DNA of 5,794 nt, taken from NCBI GenBank assembly GCA_045605745.1, contig JAZUQN010000215.1:1-5794 (forward strand). Direction: 5' to 3'. The stretch is from SIG710 sp045605745 (GTDB taxonomy: Bacteria; Bacillota; Clostridia; Oscillospirales; CAG-272). The notes beneath the pieces are model-generated. The model searched no databases. It was not told where the DNA came from and saw nothing but the letters and a program-made list of their open reading frames with translations. The position numbers and the translations under genes are program-made. Shown here one piece after another: positions 1 through 5,426 of this stretch; positions within the stretch are counted from its first letter, which is position 1, and each line of letters opens with the position of its first letter.

Positions 1-742
1 CCTTGCTTGTTATAAAGTTTATTTTTCCTTTTTCATTGCTGTCATTTAAAAGTCCGGCTACCCCGATCCTTCTTATGGCTTCCTTTGCTGTGCCAAATCC
101 GCCATCGAATATCTGCGCATTTGGAAGAGCAGAACTTATAAGATTCTTTATAAAGGGATAGTGTGTGCATCCAAGAACAACAGAATCCACGCCCTTATAC
201 GGAGCGAGCAGTTTGGATATATACTTCTCAAGCTCGGGAGAATCAAGGGGGGATTTTTCTATGAGCTCGGCAAGATGAGGGCAGGGAAGCGGAAGGATCT
301 CTGCTCGCTCTTTATATTCTTCGGTTAAAACCGCAAATTTTTCTTCAGATATGGTAACAGGCGTTGCCATAACCAAAATCTTTGAGCTGCCGTCTCTTTT
401 TCTTAGCTTATTCTCGCCGTAAATCACCGCCGGCTTAACGGCCGGTTCTATGCCGACTATGGGCAGGTCCGGATACATTGTGCGAAGGCGTCTCACTGCC
501 GCACTTGTTGCTGTGTTGCAAGCAACAACAAGTGCTTTTATCCCCAATGAAAGCAGTTTTTCGGTTGCCGCAAAGGTAAGGGCACGAACCTCATCTGTAT
601 CTTTGTCTCCGTAGGGAGCATTTTTTGAATCACCATAGTATATGATATTTTCGCGGGGGGCAATTTTAACCAGCTCTCGAAGGACGCTAACTCCTCCGAT
701 GCCCGAATCAAAAACCCCAATAGGACTTTTTTTATCTATCAT
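1..742 (-). CDS. murI: Glutamate racemase (3' end cut by the window edge)
   Basis: MurI interconverts L- and D-glutamate without a cofactor in the cytoplasm and supplies the D-Glu of the peptidoglycan stem peptide. I translated the minus strand from the ATG at 742; the frame stays open for 247 codons to the window edge, so the C-terminus is missing (the family is usually about 255-280 residues). Family landmarks are all present: DSGIGG at residues 12-17, YYGDSKNAPYG at 35-45, the first catalytic cysteine C75 in ACNTATS, GIEPAVKPA at 97-105, and the second catalytic cysteine C192 in LGCTHYP. The Asp12/Ser13 pocket residues are also intact, so the enzyme should be active. It lies 39 bp downstream of murD, in the same reading frame, and is probably co-transcribed with it. 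No ATG, GTG or TTG lies in frame between the murD stop and 742, which fixes the start, although the only good Shine-Dalgarno (771-778) is 28 nt away. Confidence 0.96.
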   Translation of the reverse strand, partial: MIDKKSPIGVFDSGIGGVSVLRELVKIAPRENIIYYGDSKNAPYGDKDTDEVRALTFAATEKLLSLGIKALVVACNTATSAAVRRLRTMYPDLPIVGIEPAVKPAVIYGENKLRKRDGSSKILVMATPVTISEEKFAVLTEEYKERAEILPLPCPHLAELIEKSPLDSPELEKYISKLLAPYKGVDSVVLGCTHYPFIKNLISSALPNAQIFDGGFGTAKEAIRRIGVAGLLNDSNEKGKINFITSK

Positions 743-792
743 TTTATAATTCGCCCAACTGTTACGGGTGCCTCCTTTTGGTTAAAAAGCAT
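739..792 (-). other. Possible 17-codon bridging ORF between murD and murI
   Basis: In the frame that is neither murD's nor murI's, an ATG at 792-790 lies inside the last codons of murD and opens a 17-codon frame (MLFNQKEAPVTVGRIIK). It ends in a TGA at 741-739 that overlaps the murI ATG as ATGA. This geometry is typical of translational coupling: ribosomes ending the short frame would stop exactly on the murI start. The short frame has only a weak ribosome site of its own (AAAGAAAT upstream). It may be chance, since a 54-nt open frame is not rare. I do not recognise the peptide. Confidence 0.25.
771..778 (-). promoter_or_regulatory. Strong Shine-Dalgarno 28 nt upstream of the murI start
   Basis: The minus strand reads AAAGGAGG here, a near-perfect anti-SD match lying just after the murD stop. 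The usual spacing to a start is 5-10 nt, but the nearest in-frame start of murI (742) is 28 nt further on. Between them is a weak possible hairpin (CCCG pairing with TGGG, loop of 7), which could shorten the effective distance to about 13 nt. A TTG at suitable distance opens only a four-codon frame (TTG GGC GAA TTA TAA). The site probably serves murI in some way, but the spacing is abnormal. Confidence 0.5.
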
Positions 793-2206
793 TAACTATT
801 TCTTTAAATTTATTTCCTCTAACCTCAAAATTGGGGAAAGCATCAAAGCTTGCGCAGGCAGGAGAAAGAAGAACTGTGTCACCCGCTACGGCAGCTTGAC
901 TTGCGGCTTTAACCGCCGCTTCAAAATCATTTTCCTCAATAATGGGGAGCTTTTCTGCATTAAAAAGCTTACATTCCAAAAGGGCTGTCTTGATTTTGTT
1001 GGCGGTTGCACCTGTCAGTATCACCTTTTTTGCCCTTTGGCACAGAGCTTCTGCAAGAGGGGCAAAGGGGATCTGTTTATCATATCCGCCGCAGATGATT
1101 ATAGGCTTTTCGCTTAATGCTGAGAGTGCCGCCGCTGTTCTTGTTGGACTTGAATCGATAGAGCTGTTATAATATTTAACTCCGTTAAGCTCACGCACAA
1201 ATTCAAGTCGGTGGGCAACACCGCCAAAACTTTTGGCAATTCCGCTTATGGTTTCATTTGAAACAAGTCCTCTCGTTATTGAAATAGCGGCCATGTAATT
1301 TTCAACATTGTGTCTGCCGGGCAGCTTTATTGAGGCAGTTTCAAGTATTTTTTCCTCGCTCTTGCCATCCGAAAAGGTTATAAACCCGTCCTTTTCATAT
1401 ATTGCACTGGCATCGATTTTTCCGTGAGTTATCTCGGAAAAGTCAGTTCTTTTAGAGGAGAAAAATGTGACATGAATATCCGAATTTCTGCCTATCTCGG
1501 CCGTTATCTCATTTTCCGCGTTCATGGTTATGTGAGATATAGGTGCGTGGCGGCAGATGTTGGATTTTGCCTCAATATATTCGTCCATATCCGTGTGCCA
1601 ATCAAGATGATTTGGGGTGACATTTGTCATTATGGCACGAATAGGCGAGCGTCGCATCGTCGAAAGCTGAAAGCTTGAAAGCTCAACAACGGCAATATCA
1701 TTTTCAGTCATTTCACTGACATAAGGCAAAAGTGGTGCTCCGATGTTGCCGCCAATAAAAGCTTTGCCCTTGCCATTCTTTTTAAGCTCAGCCTCAAGAA
1801 GCTTATATGTAAGTGTTGTTGTGGTGGTCTTTCCGTCACTGCCGGTGATTGCAAGGATCCTTGCCGGCGAAAGCTCAAAGAAAAGCTCCATTTCAGAGGT
1901 TAAAAGTGCACCCCTCGAAACAGCGGCGGCGATCTGTGGTAGATCCGGTCTTATGCCGGGGGCACGGAAAATAACATCTTCATCTATATTTTCAAGATAA
2001 TCGTTGCCGAGAATCAGTTTCACGCCTCTTTCATTCAGCTCTTTTGAATATGGCAAAAGCTGGTCATAGGTTTTCTTATCTCTTGCGGTGACGCTTGCAC
2101 CACGCAAAAGAAGGTAGTCTATAAGAGGACGATTTGAAATTCCAATACCGAGAACGGTTATCCTTCCGTTTTTTATTCTTGCTTCAAGGTCTGTGCAAAG
2201 GCTCAT
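782..2206 (-). CDS. murD: UDP-N-acetylmuramoyl-L-alanine--D-glutamate ligase
   Basis: MurD is the cytoplasmic, ATP-dependent Mur ligase that joins D-glutamate to UDP-MurNAc-L-Ala. The protein has 474 residues, slightly longer than the usual 440-460. In order: a Rossmann-like UDP-binding domain with GIGISNRP at 20-27 and the APGI motif at 82-85; the central ATPase domain with P-loop GSDGKTTTT at 122-130, FIGGNIG at 150-156, ELSSFQL at 175-181, NHLDWH at 199-204 and the likely carbamylated lysine K214 in EAKSNI; PGRHNVEN at 296-303; HRLE at 332-335; and a C-terminal domain ending in LSPACASFDAFPNFEVRG. Residues 346-358 read YNSSIDSSPTRTA instead of the NDSKATN seen in E. coli and Bacillus; SSPTRT is a form I recall from clostridial MurD. 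The ATG at 2206 follows GGAGGG by 6 nt. It is the first gene of a murD-murI pair and has its own upstream promoter. Confidence 0.97.
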   Translation of the reverse strand: MSLCTDLEARIKNGRITVLGIGISNRPLIDYLLLRGASVTARDKKTYDQLLPYSKELNERGVKLILGNDYLENIDEDVIFRAPGIRPDLPQIAAAVSRGALLTSEMELFFELSPARILAITGSDGKTTTTTLTYKLLEAELKKNGKGKAFIGGNIGAPLLPYVSEMTENDIAVVELSSFQLSTMRRSPIRAIMTNVTPNHLDWHTDMDEYIEAKSNICRHAPISHITMNAENEITAEIGRNSDIHVTFFSSKRTDFSEITHGKIDASAIYEKDGFITFSDGKSEEKILETASIKLPGRHNVENYMAAISITRGLVSNETISGIAKSFGGVAHRLEFVRELNGVKYYNSSIDSSPTRTAAALSALSEKPIIICGGYDKQIPFAPLAEALCQRAKKVILTGATANKIKTALLECKLFNAEKLPIIEENDFEAAVKAASQAAVAGDTVLLSPACASFDAFPNFEVRGNKFKEIVNAF

Positions 2207-2212
2207 TTTCTG

Positions 2213-2218
2213 CCCTCC
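2213..2218 (-). promoter_or_regulatory. Ribosome binding site of murD
   Basis: The minus strand reads GGAGGG followed by CAGAAA and the ATG at 2206. The spacing of 6 nt is ideal and fixes this ATG as the start. Confidence 0.85.
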
Positions 2219-2238
2219 AAAAAAGAATATTCCATATC

Positions 2239-2267
2239 ATTATATATCAAAACATCTGAATATGCAA
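2239..2267 (-). promoter_or_regulatory. Sigma-A-type promoter for murD-murI
   Basis: On the minus strand a perfect -10 box, TATAAT (2244-2239), is preceded by a 17-nt spacer and a partial -35 box, TTGCAT (2267-2262, three of six consensus bases). Transcription would start near 2231, giving a leader of about 25 nt before the murD ATG and placing the murD ribosome site comfortably inside it. The assignment rests on the perfect -10, the exact spacing and its position; the -35 alone would not be convincing. Confidence 0.65.
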
Positions 2268-2286
2268 GTGAGATATCAACTTTTTA

Positions 2287-2340
2287 ACAATTTGGGCATA
2301 AAAAATACCTGTTTTATGCACTTTTTAAAATACAAATTGT
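2287..2340. repeat. Nested AT-rich inverted repeat in the divergent intergenic region
   Basis: The outer arms are ACAATTTG (2287-2294) and CAAATTGT (2333-2340), exact reverse complements. Inside them, GCATAAAA (2296-2303) and TTTTATGC (2312-2319) form a second exact pair around an 8-nt loop. The element lies between the murD promoter (2239-2267) and the plus-strand promoter (about 2360-2388), where an operator for one or both genes would be expected. AT-rich DNA gives such pairs by chance more readily, and no known operator consensus is evident, so a regulatory role is an inference. Confidence 0.45.
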
Positions 2341-2359
2341 AAACAAAATTCAAAACCTC

Positions 2360-2388
2360 TTTATTTTTTCAGCTGTTTGTGTTATACT
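2360..2388 (+). promoter_or_regulatory. Extended -10 promoter for the lipoprotein gene
   Basis: TGTTATACT at 2380-2388 is an extended -10 element (TG, one base, then TATACT, five of six consensus bases). The -35 position (about 2360-2365, TTTATT) is poor, as is common with extended -10 promoters. Transcription would start near 2395, about 30 nt before the ATG at 2425. This rules out the in-frame TTG at 2377 as the start, because it lies upstream of the likely transcript. Confidence 0.6.
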
Positions 2389-2414
2389 CATAAACTGAGC
2401 GATATTTCGCTTTT

Positions 2415-2420
2415 GGAGGT
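2415..2420 (+). promoter_or_regulatory. Ribosome binding site deciding the lipoprotein start
   Basis: GGAGGT lies 4 nt before the ATG at 2425 (spacer AAAG). It selects this ATG over the TTG 48 nt upstream, and the resulting protein begins directly with a lipoprotein signal peptide. Confidence 0.85.
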
Positions 2421-2424
2421 AAAG

Positions 2425-3609
2425 ATGATTTTTAAAAAGACCGCTGTTTTAGCAATGCTGCTTGCCGCTATAACAGCTTTTGCATCCTGCCAGCTTTCTG
2501 AGCTTAATAAAAAAGACGACGCTGATTCTCAGAAGGAAACAGACACATCAGCACCCGAAGTAACCGAGAAAGCCACTCTTGAGGATTTTATTCCCGAAGG
2601 CGTTGATATCGACTATGTGATGGATTATATGAACGAGGATCTTTCCGGGTATATCACTCTCGGTGAATATAAAGGACTTTCTGCCGAGGTTGAGACATAT
2701 GAAGTGAATGAAGAATATATAAGCGGCAAAATTGACGAGCTGCTTATGTCCGAGGCAGTTCCATCGAAGATCACAGACCGCAAAACCGCAGAGGGTGATG
2801 TGATATGTGTTGATTATGTTGGAACGCTTGATGGCGTTGCATTTGGCGGCGGAAGTGCAAAGGACGTTTCGATAACGCTGAAGGAAAACAGCGGATATAT
2901 TCCCGGATTTGTTGACGGTATGTATGATGTTATGCCGGGCGAAACTGTTAGCTATGATGTAACATTTCCAAGCGAATATCCTAACAATCCCGATCTTGCT
3001 GGAAAAAAGACGGTGTTCACTGTCACAATTCATTATATTGAGGGCGAAAAGGTTGCTCCCGAGCTTAATGATGATTTTGTTAAAGCTCATTTTGGTGCCG
3101 AGGGCTGTGAAACCGTTGAGGAATTTATGAGCTATTATGAGGATTTTCTTGAGACCGAGAGAGCCGAGAGCGCAAAGCAGGATGCTACTCATAAAATCTG
3201 GCAGCAGATAATGGAAAATGTAACCGTTATCGAGCTTCCTCAAAAGGCTGTTGACGCTCTTTATTGGCTTAACCGTGCAAATTATGAGATGTACGCACAG
3301 CAATATGGCGTTGAATATGAAGAATTCCTTTCTACATATGTTGGTCAGAGCGATGAGGCACTCAAGAAATTTTCGGAGGATTATGTAAAGGAAGACCTTG
3401 TTATTTATTCGATAGTAAAAGCGGAGGGACTTCAGATAACCGACGAGGAATATGCCGAGGGAATTGTAAAATTCAAGGAACAATATAATATGACCGAGGA
3501 AGAACTGATAGAGGAATATTCAAAGGAAAAGATTGTAGGCGTTCTTCAGTGGAATAAGCTTATAGAAGAGGTTTATAAGTGGAGCGAGATAAGCGAGACT
3601 GTTAAATAA
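2425..3609 (+). CDS. Trigger-factor-like FKBP peptidyl-prolyl isomerase lipoprotein
   Basis: Probable surface foldase of 394 residues. Residues 1-22 form a lipoprotein signal peptide: MIFKK, a hydrophobic core, then AFASC with C22 as the likely lipidated cysteine. An acidic, Ser/Thr-rich linker follows to about residue 55. Residues 75-118 (YITLGEYKGL onward) resemble the segment linking the N- and PPIase domains of trigger factor. Residues 122-206 form an FKBP domain of trigger-factor type: GDVICVDYVGTLDG, FGGGSAKD, YIPGFVDGM, MPGETVSYDVTFP, then DLAGKKTVFTVTIHYIE. Residues 210-390 match the helical trigger-factor C-terminal chaperone domain (APELNDDFVKAHFG; LPQKAVDALYWLNRANYEMYAQQYG). The ribosome-docking N-domain of true trigger factor is absent, so this is not tig. 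It probably folds or catalyses prolyl isomerisation of exported proteins at the outer face of the membrane. It stands alone, divergent from murD and closed by a hairpin terminator. Family assignment is strong; substrates are unknown. Confidence 0.9.
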   Translation: MIFKKTAVLAMLLAAITAFASCQLSELNKKDDADSQKETDTSAPEVTEKATLEDFIPEGVDIDYVMDYMNEDLSGYITLGEYKGLSAEVETYEVNEEYISGKIDELLMSEAVPSKITDRKTAEGDVICVDYVGTLDGVAFGGGSAKDVSITLKENSGYIPGFVDGMYDVMPGETVSYDVTFPSEYPNNPDLAGKKTVFTVTIHYIEGEKVAPELNDDFVKAHFGAEGCETVEEFMSYYEDFLETERAESAKQDATHKIWQQIMENVTVIELPQKAVDALYWLNRANYEMYAQQYGVEYEEFLSTYVGQSDEALKKFSEDYVKEDLVIYSIVKAEGLQITDEEYAEGIVKFKEQYNMTEEELIEEYSKEKIVGVLQWNKLIEEVYKWSEISETVK

Positions 3610-3612
3610 AGC

Positions 3613-3643
3613 AAAAAGGCTGAGCGAAACGCTCAGCCTTTTT
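3613..3643. terminator. Bidirectional intrinsic terminator between convergent genes
   Basis: A perfect 14-bp stem (AAAAAGGCTGAGCG pairing with CGCTCAGCCTTTTT) encloses an AAA loop. The GC-rich core with a T-run on the right ends plus-strand transcripts 4 nt after the lipoprotein stop. The A-run on the left becomes a T-run on the other strand, so it can also end the operon whose last stop is at 3661. Confidence 0.93.
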
Positions 3644-3660
3644 AGATAAATAAGACGCCT

Positions 3661-5205
3661 TTATTTTCGGCTATATTTTGTGAGCAGTTTTTCTGCTCTT
3701 AGCTTTGGAATGGTCATAGAGAATATAGAAGATTCGCTGTTCAGCTTAGTATATAGGCGTAGGAGGTCTGTCGCCTCTGTTCTAACATTTTCATCCTTTG
3801 TTTTCTCTGCTATTCTGTCAAGCTGAACAGCACCTGAGTCTCCAAGCTCCATAAGGGATGAAATCTCAAAATCTTCAAGGCTACCCTCAAGATATCTGTC
3901 TGTATTATATGACGCAATTACCGTATTCACGTCTGCCAACGCTAAAACTGTTGAAATCAGTGTGGCGGCCAAAATGGCGGTTAAAACAACATTTGTTCTT
4001 TTTTTGAACTGCTTAATAATTATTACAAGAAAAACAATGGCAAGAAAGATCATAAAAGCACTGGATAAAACTCTTTTCACCGTGAGCCCATAGGTGTCAA
4101 TATAAAGTACCATTTTTGACATTGCAGTTGCAATTAGAACAAGCGTTGAAATGGCGATCAAGGTATTGGCAATTCTAAGAGCAAGGCTGCTGCCGTTTTT
4201 GCCGGGTTTTGTAAACACCGATGAGATGAGTATTATAATTGCATTTATTGCAGAAACTGCACATAGCTCAAAAAAACCCTTCCTTGCATAGCTTGAATAG
4301 CTCATGCCCGATGGCAGCACTCCGCTAAATGCTGAAAGATAATAATCAATTTGCGAAATAAAGAATACCAGATATATTATTACGAAGGGGAAAATGGCCG
4401 AAACCACAAATGTTACATCTAAAAAGCGGACCGCCCCCGAAACCTTTTTGCATTTTTCGGCGTTAAGAACAGATGAGAATCTTTGATTTTTCGATGAGTA
4501 AAGAGCACCGAAGATCAGAAATGCGAGTGGGATTGTCAATATCATATCTGATACAAATCTGAAAAAGTCAAAATCTGCGAAATCCAATATTTTTCCGGAA
4601 AGCTCTTTAAAGCTTTCGTCATAAGACAAAAGTGCAAAAACTATGAGCGCAGGTATGAATGCAATTGTAAGTCCACCAAGAATGAGCAGCAATTTTTTGC
4701 CGATAAGCTTGCCGCGCCCCTTGCCCGAAAAAGCTTCAAGAGCTGCCATAACAGAGCCAAAGGGCATTATAATTGCTGCCTTCAACATTTCAAGAAAGAA
4801 CAAATCAGAGGGAAGCTTTTCGGCAGAGTTTTTTCCCGAGGCGAACACCCAATAAAGAAAAATCATGCTAATAAAAGACGAAAGCAGGCTTTGCAGTGAA
4901 GAATTTGAAGTTGATATCAAGCCAAATGACATTATGAGTGCCACTATTGCAGATAAAAAGGAAAATTTATGAGCTGTTAATTTAACATTATGTTTTATGA
5001 GATAAAATGCAGAAAGCGAAAAAAGTATCAGCGACAAAATAAATCTGCCCATTGGGAAGTCGGATGCGCCGGCGGCGCGGACAAAACCGAATGAGATTGG
5101 CAGGAGCAAGAGAGCTGTTAGGGTGTCATATGTTGTATAAGTATTTTTTTTCGCAGTGTTTGTGTTCTCACACTCGGCGTTTATAATGTTGTCATTCATC
5201 TTCAT
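3661..5205 (-). CDS. DUF4173/DUF4153-type polytopic membrane protein
   Basis: A 514-residue integral membrane protein of unknown function. After a polar, probably cytoplasmic N-terminus (about 28 residues) I count roughly 11-12 hydrophobic segments, near residues 29-45, 53-70, 82-99, 106-122, 140-155, 170-193, 216-236, 264-283, 312-331, 347-366, 380-397 and 405-423. A soluble tail of about 90 residues follows. Features I associate with DUF4173/DUF4153 proteins are GMSYSSYARKGFFEL at 300-314, YIDTYGLTVKR at 368-378 and ADVNTVIASYNTDRYLEG at 424-441, followed by a helical tail. The start is chosen at 5205 because AAGGA (5218-5214) lies 8 nt upstream; ATG 5199 is a close alternative, with AGGTGA (5213-5208) 8 nt ahead. 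Either start overlaps the end of the upstream regulator gene, which indicates translational coupling in one operon. No catalytic motif is visible, so transport, sensing or envelope roles are all possible. The family call is from remembered motifs, not a search. Confidence 0.82.
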   Translation of the reverse strand: MKMNDNIINAECENTNTAKKNTYTTYDTLTALLLLPISFGFVRAAGASDFPMGRFILSLILFSLSAFYLIKHNVKLTAHKFSFLSAIVALIMSFGLISTSNSSLQSLLSSFISMIFLYWVFASGKNSAEKLPSDLFFLEMLKAAIIMPFGSVMAALEAFSGKGRGKLIGKKLLLILGGLTIAFIPALIVFALLSYDESFKELSGKILDFADFDFFRFVSDMILTIPLAFLIFGALYSSKNQRFSSVLNAEKCKKVSGAVRFLDVTFVVSAIFPFVIIYLVFFISQIDYYLSAFSGVLPSGMSYSSYARKGFFELCAVSAINAIIILISSVFTKPGKNGSSLALRIANTLIAISTLVLIATAMSKMVLYIDTYGLTVKRVLSSAFMIFLAIVFLVIIIKQFKKRTNVVLTAILAATLISTVLALADVNTVIASYNTDRYLEGSLEDFEISSLMELGDSGAVQLDRIAEKTKDENVRTEATDLLRLYTKLNSESSIFSMTIPKLRAEKLLTKYSRK

Positions 5206-5410
5206 TATCACCTTCCTTATATTCAAGTATGTCAGAGGGCTGGCAATCAAGAGCCTTGCATATTGCATCAAGTGTTGAAAAACGAATGGCTTTTGCTTTT
5301 CCTGTCTTTAAAATCGAAAGATTGACCGAGGTTATACCAACTTTTTCTGCAAGCTCGCCAAGGGATATTTTTCGTTTAGCCATCATCACATCAAGATTGA
5401 CTATTATCAT
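5192..5410 (-). CDS. YozG-like Cro/C1-family HTH transcriptional regulator
   Basis: A 72-residue cytoplasmic DNA-binding protein made almost entirely of one XRE/Cro-C1 helix-turn-helix domain. The sequence MIIVNLDVMMAKRKISLGEL, then AEKVGITSVNLSILKTGKAKAIRF and STLDAICKALDCQPSDILEY, is the hallmark of the YozG type. The HTH proper spans about residues 17-38 (LGELAEKVG, turn at GIT, recognition helix SVNLSILKTG). The last residues are acidic (KEGDNEDE). The start at 5410 is supported by AAAGGA (5424-5419) 8 nt upstream; a frame extension to 5488 runs back into the upstream gene and is not credible. It sits 16 nt after the DUF2975 gene and its 3' end overlaps the start of the large membrane protein. 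Such regulators are typically encoded beside DUF2975 proteins, as with YoaS-YozG in Bacillus, and probably control their own operon; that role is inferred. Confidence 0.93.
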   Translation of the reverse strand: MIIVNLDVMMAKRKISLGELAEKVGITSVNLSILKTGKAKAIRFSTLDAICKALDCQPSDILEYKEGDNEDE

Positions 5411-5426
5411 ATATCGTTTCCTTTCT

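Noticed and set aside
538..720. A 60-codon minus-strand frame inside murI
   Set aside because: It is an alternate-frame shadow of the murI coding sequence, which carries all the racemase motifs.
2296..2326. The GCATAAAA/TTTTATGC hairpin followed by CTTTTT as a possible terminator
   Set aside because: The stem is AT-rich and only 8 bp, no gene on the plus strand ends just before it, and on the minus strand it lies upstream of the murD promoter. An operator or chance palindrome fits better.
2377..2424. A 16-codon N-terminal extension of the lipoprotein from a TTG at 2377
   Set aside because: It would place the start inside the -10 promoter element and put polar residues ahead of the signal peptide. 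The ATG at 2425 has GGAGGT at good distance and begins a proper lipoprotein signal.
2548..3483. A 311-codon open frame on the minus strand, antisense to the lipoprotein gene
   Set aside because: It lies wholly inside a gene with clear domain homology. Its translation is rich in Ile, Asn, Cys and His in no recognisable family pattern, and no ribosome site or promoter supports it. Antisense openness follows from the codon use of the real gene.
5206..5271. N-terminal extension of the large membrane protein to 5271
   Set aside because: It would overlap the regulator's coding region by about 80 nt without a ribosome site. The starts at 5205 and 5199 are both preceded by good ones.
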